Assembly (NCBI GenBank): GCA_003532715.1
Contig: DOEZ01000470.1
Location: 2,214-15,964, forward strand
Origin: Planctomycetaceae bacterium
GTDB taxonomy: Bacteria > Planctomycetota > Planctomycetia > Pirellulales > Thermoguttaceae
Length of the DNA stretch: 13,751 nucleotides
Direction of reading: 5' to 3'
Below the pieces are notes generated by a model. It was given only the letters and a program-made list of their open reading frames with translations, had not been told where the DNA came from and did not search any database. A program made the position numbers and the translations under genes. Position 1 is the first letter of the stretch. Each line of letters begins with the position of its first letter. Of the stretch, positions 13,271 to 13,751 are shown one piece after another.

Positions 13271-13751
13271 ATGGACCTGAGAAACACGCGAACCACGATT
13301 CTTAACCAGGGCGATCCGGCGGAGAAGCGCGAGGGAATCCGGCAGTATTTTCACGCCACCTACAGCCTCGACGAAGCGCTCTACGAGACTCTCGCGTCCG
13401 ACGAGGCGTTTTACGTCCGCGCCGAACCGCTTCGCCACCCGCTGATCTTCTACCTCGGGCACACGGCCGTCTTTTACGTCAACAAGCTCATCGTCGCCAA
13501 GATCGCCAACCGGCGGTTCAATCCCCGCTTTGAGTCGATGTTCGCGATCGGGGTGGACGAGATGTCGTGGGACGACCTGAACGAAGCCCACTACGATTGG
13601 CCGACGGTCGCCGAGGTGCGGGACTACCGGAACACGGTGCGCAACTTCGTCGACGAGACGATCCGCGCGATGCCCCTGGAAATGCCCATCAACTGGAACA
13701 ACCCGTTCTGGGCCATTGTGATGGGCATCGAACACCAGCGAATCCACATCG
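13271..13751 (+). CDS. ovoA: 5-histidylcysteine sulfoxide synthase OvoA (partial, N-terminal 160 residues)
   Basis: OvoA is a non-haem iron enzyme that joins cysteine to the imidazole of histidine using oxygen, the first committed step of ovothiol A synthesis. The visible part is the N-terminal DinB-like iron-binding region: DEALYETLASDEAFYVR, then EPLRHPLIFYLGHTAVF, FNPRFESMFAIGVDEMSWDD and FWAIVMGIEHQRIHI. His64, His155 and His159 fit the three-histidine iron site of the EgtB/OvoA family. The GVDEMSWDDLN stretch favours OvoA over EgtB. GGAG lies six bases before the ATG, and a good promoter stands at 13098-13126. The formylglycine-generating-enzyme-like sulfatase domain and the C-terminal methyltransferase of full-length OvoA would lie beyond the window. 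It is transcribed divergently from pspA. The family call is secure; the fusion state cannot be seen. Confidence 0.93.
   Translation, partial: MDLRNTRTTILNQGDPAEKREGIRQYFHATYSLDEALYETLASDEAFYVRAEPLRHPLIFYLGHTAVFYVNKLIVAKIANRRFNPRFESMFAIGVDEMSWDDLNEAHYDWPTVAEVRDYRNTVRNFVDETIRAMPLEMPINWNNPFWAIVMGIEHQRIHI

Overview
The window looks like bacterial chromosome from a planctomycete, probably of the Pirellulales type. The evidence is high GC, loosely packed genes with long spacers, a membrane-anchored prenyltransferase/squalene-oxidase-repeat protein, a DUF1080 (3-keto-disaccharide hydrolase) protein, a PEP-CTERM protein, an IS66 remnant and short palindromic repeats between genes. This placement is inferred from protein families, not from a marker gene.

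Layout. 1-365 (-): start of trpA, cut by the window edge. 420-543 (-): an initiator tRNA-fMet and its terminator. 822-3553 (+): the prenyltransferase-repeat membrane protein, then an RsbU/SpoIIE-type phosphatase. 3882-5170 (-): a TspO/MBR membrane protein and a coiled-coil lipoprotein. 5280-6419 (-): a remnant of an IS66 transposase and a secreted DUF1080 protein. 6420-7355: a gene-poor stretch with a strong minus-strand terminator, a possible 46-residue ORF, a possible FliN/SpoA-like fragment and a long hairpin. 7356-7928 (+): a PEP-CTERM exported protein. 7972-9819 (-): a secreted GH36-type alpha-galactosidase. 9992-12739 (-): a two-gene unit, a PspA/IM30-family protein followed by a two-domain AAA+ ATPase, behind a near-consensus sigma70-type promoter. 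13271-13751 (+): the start of ovoA (ovothiol biosynthesis), running off the window.

The DUF1080 protein, the PEP-CTERM protein and the alpha-galactosidase suggest an envelope and polysaccharide-degrading lifestyle. The most interesting unit is pspA plus the AAA+ ATPase. PspA/IM30 proteins are bacterial relatives of ESCRT-III, and the C-terminal ATPase domain is of the classic AAA type to which Vps4 belongs. The pair is therefore a candidate bacterial membrane-remodelling module; this is inference.

A second unusual signal is a 29-base palindromic repeat. It ends both the alpha-galactosidase and the AAA+ gene, giving both proteins the same GERGA tail, and in both the UAA stop lies inside a GNRA-type tetraloop. 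Two further palindromic repeat-like elements lie between pspA and the AAA+ gene.
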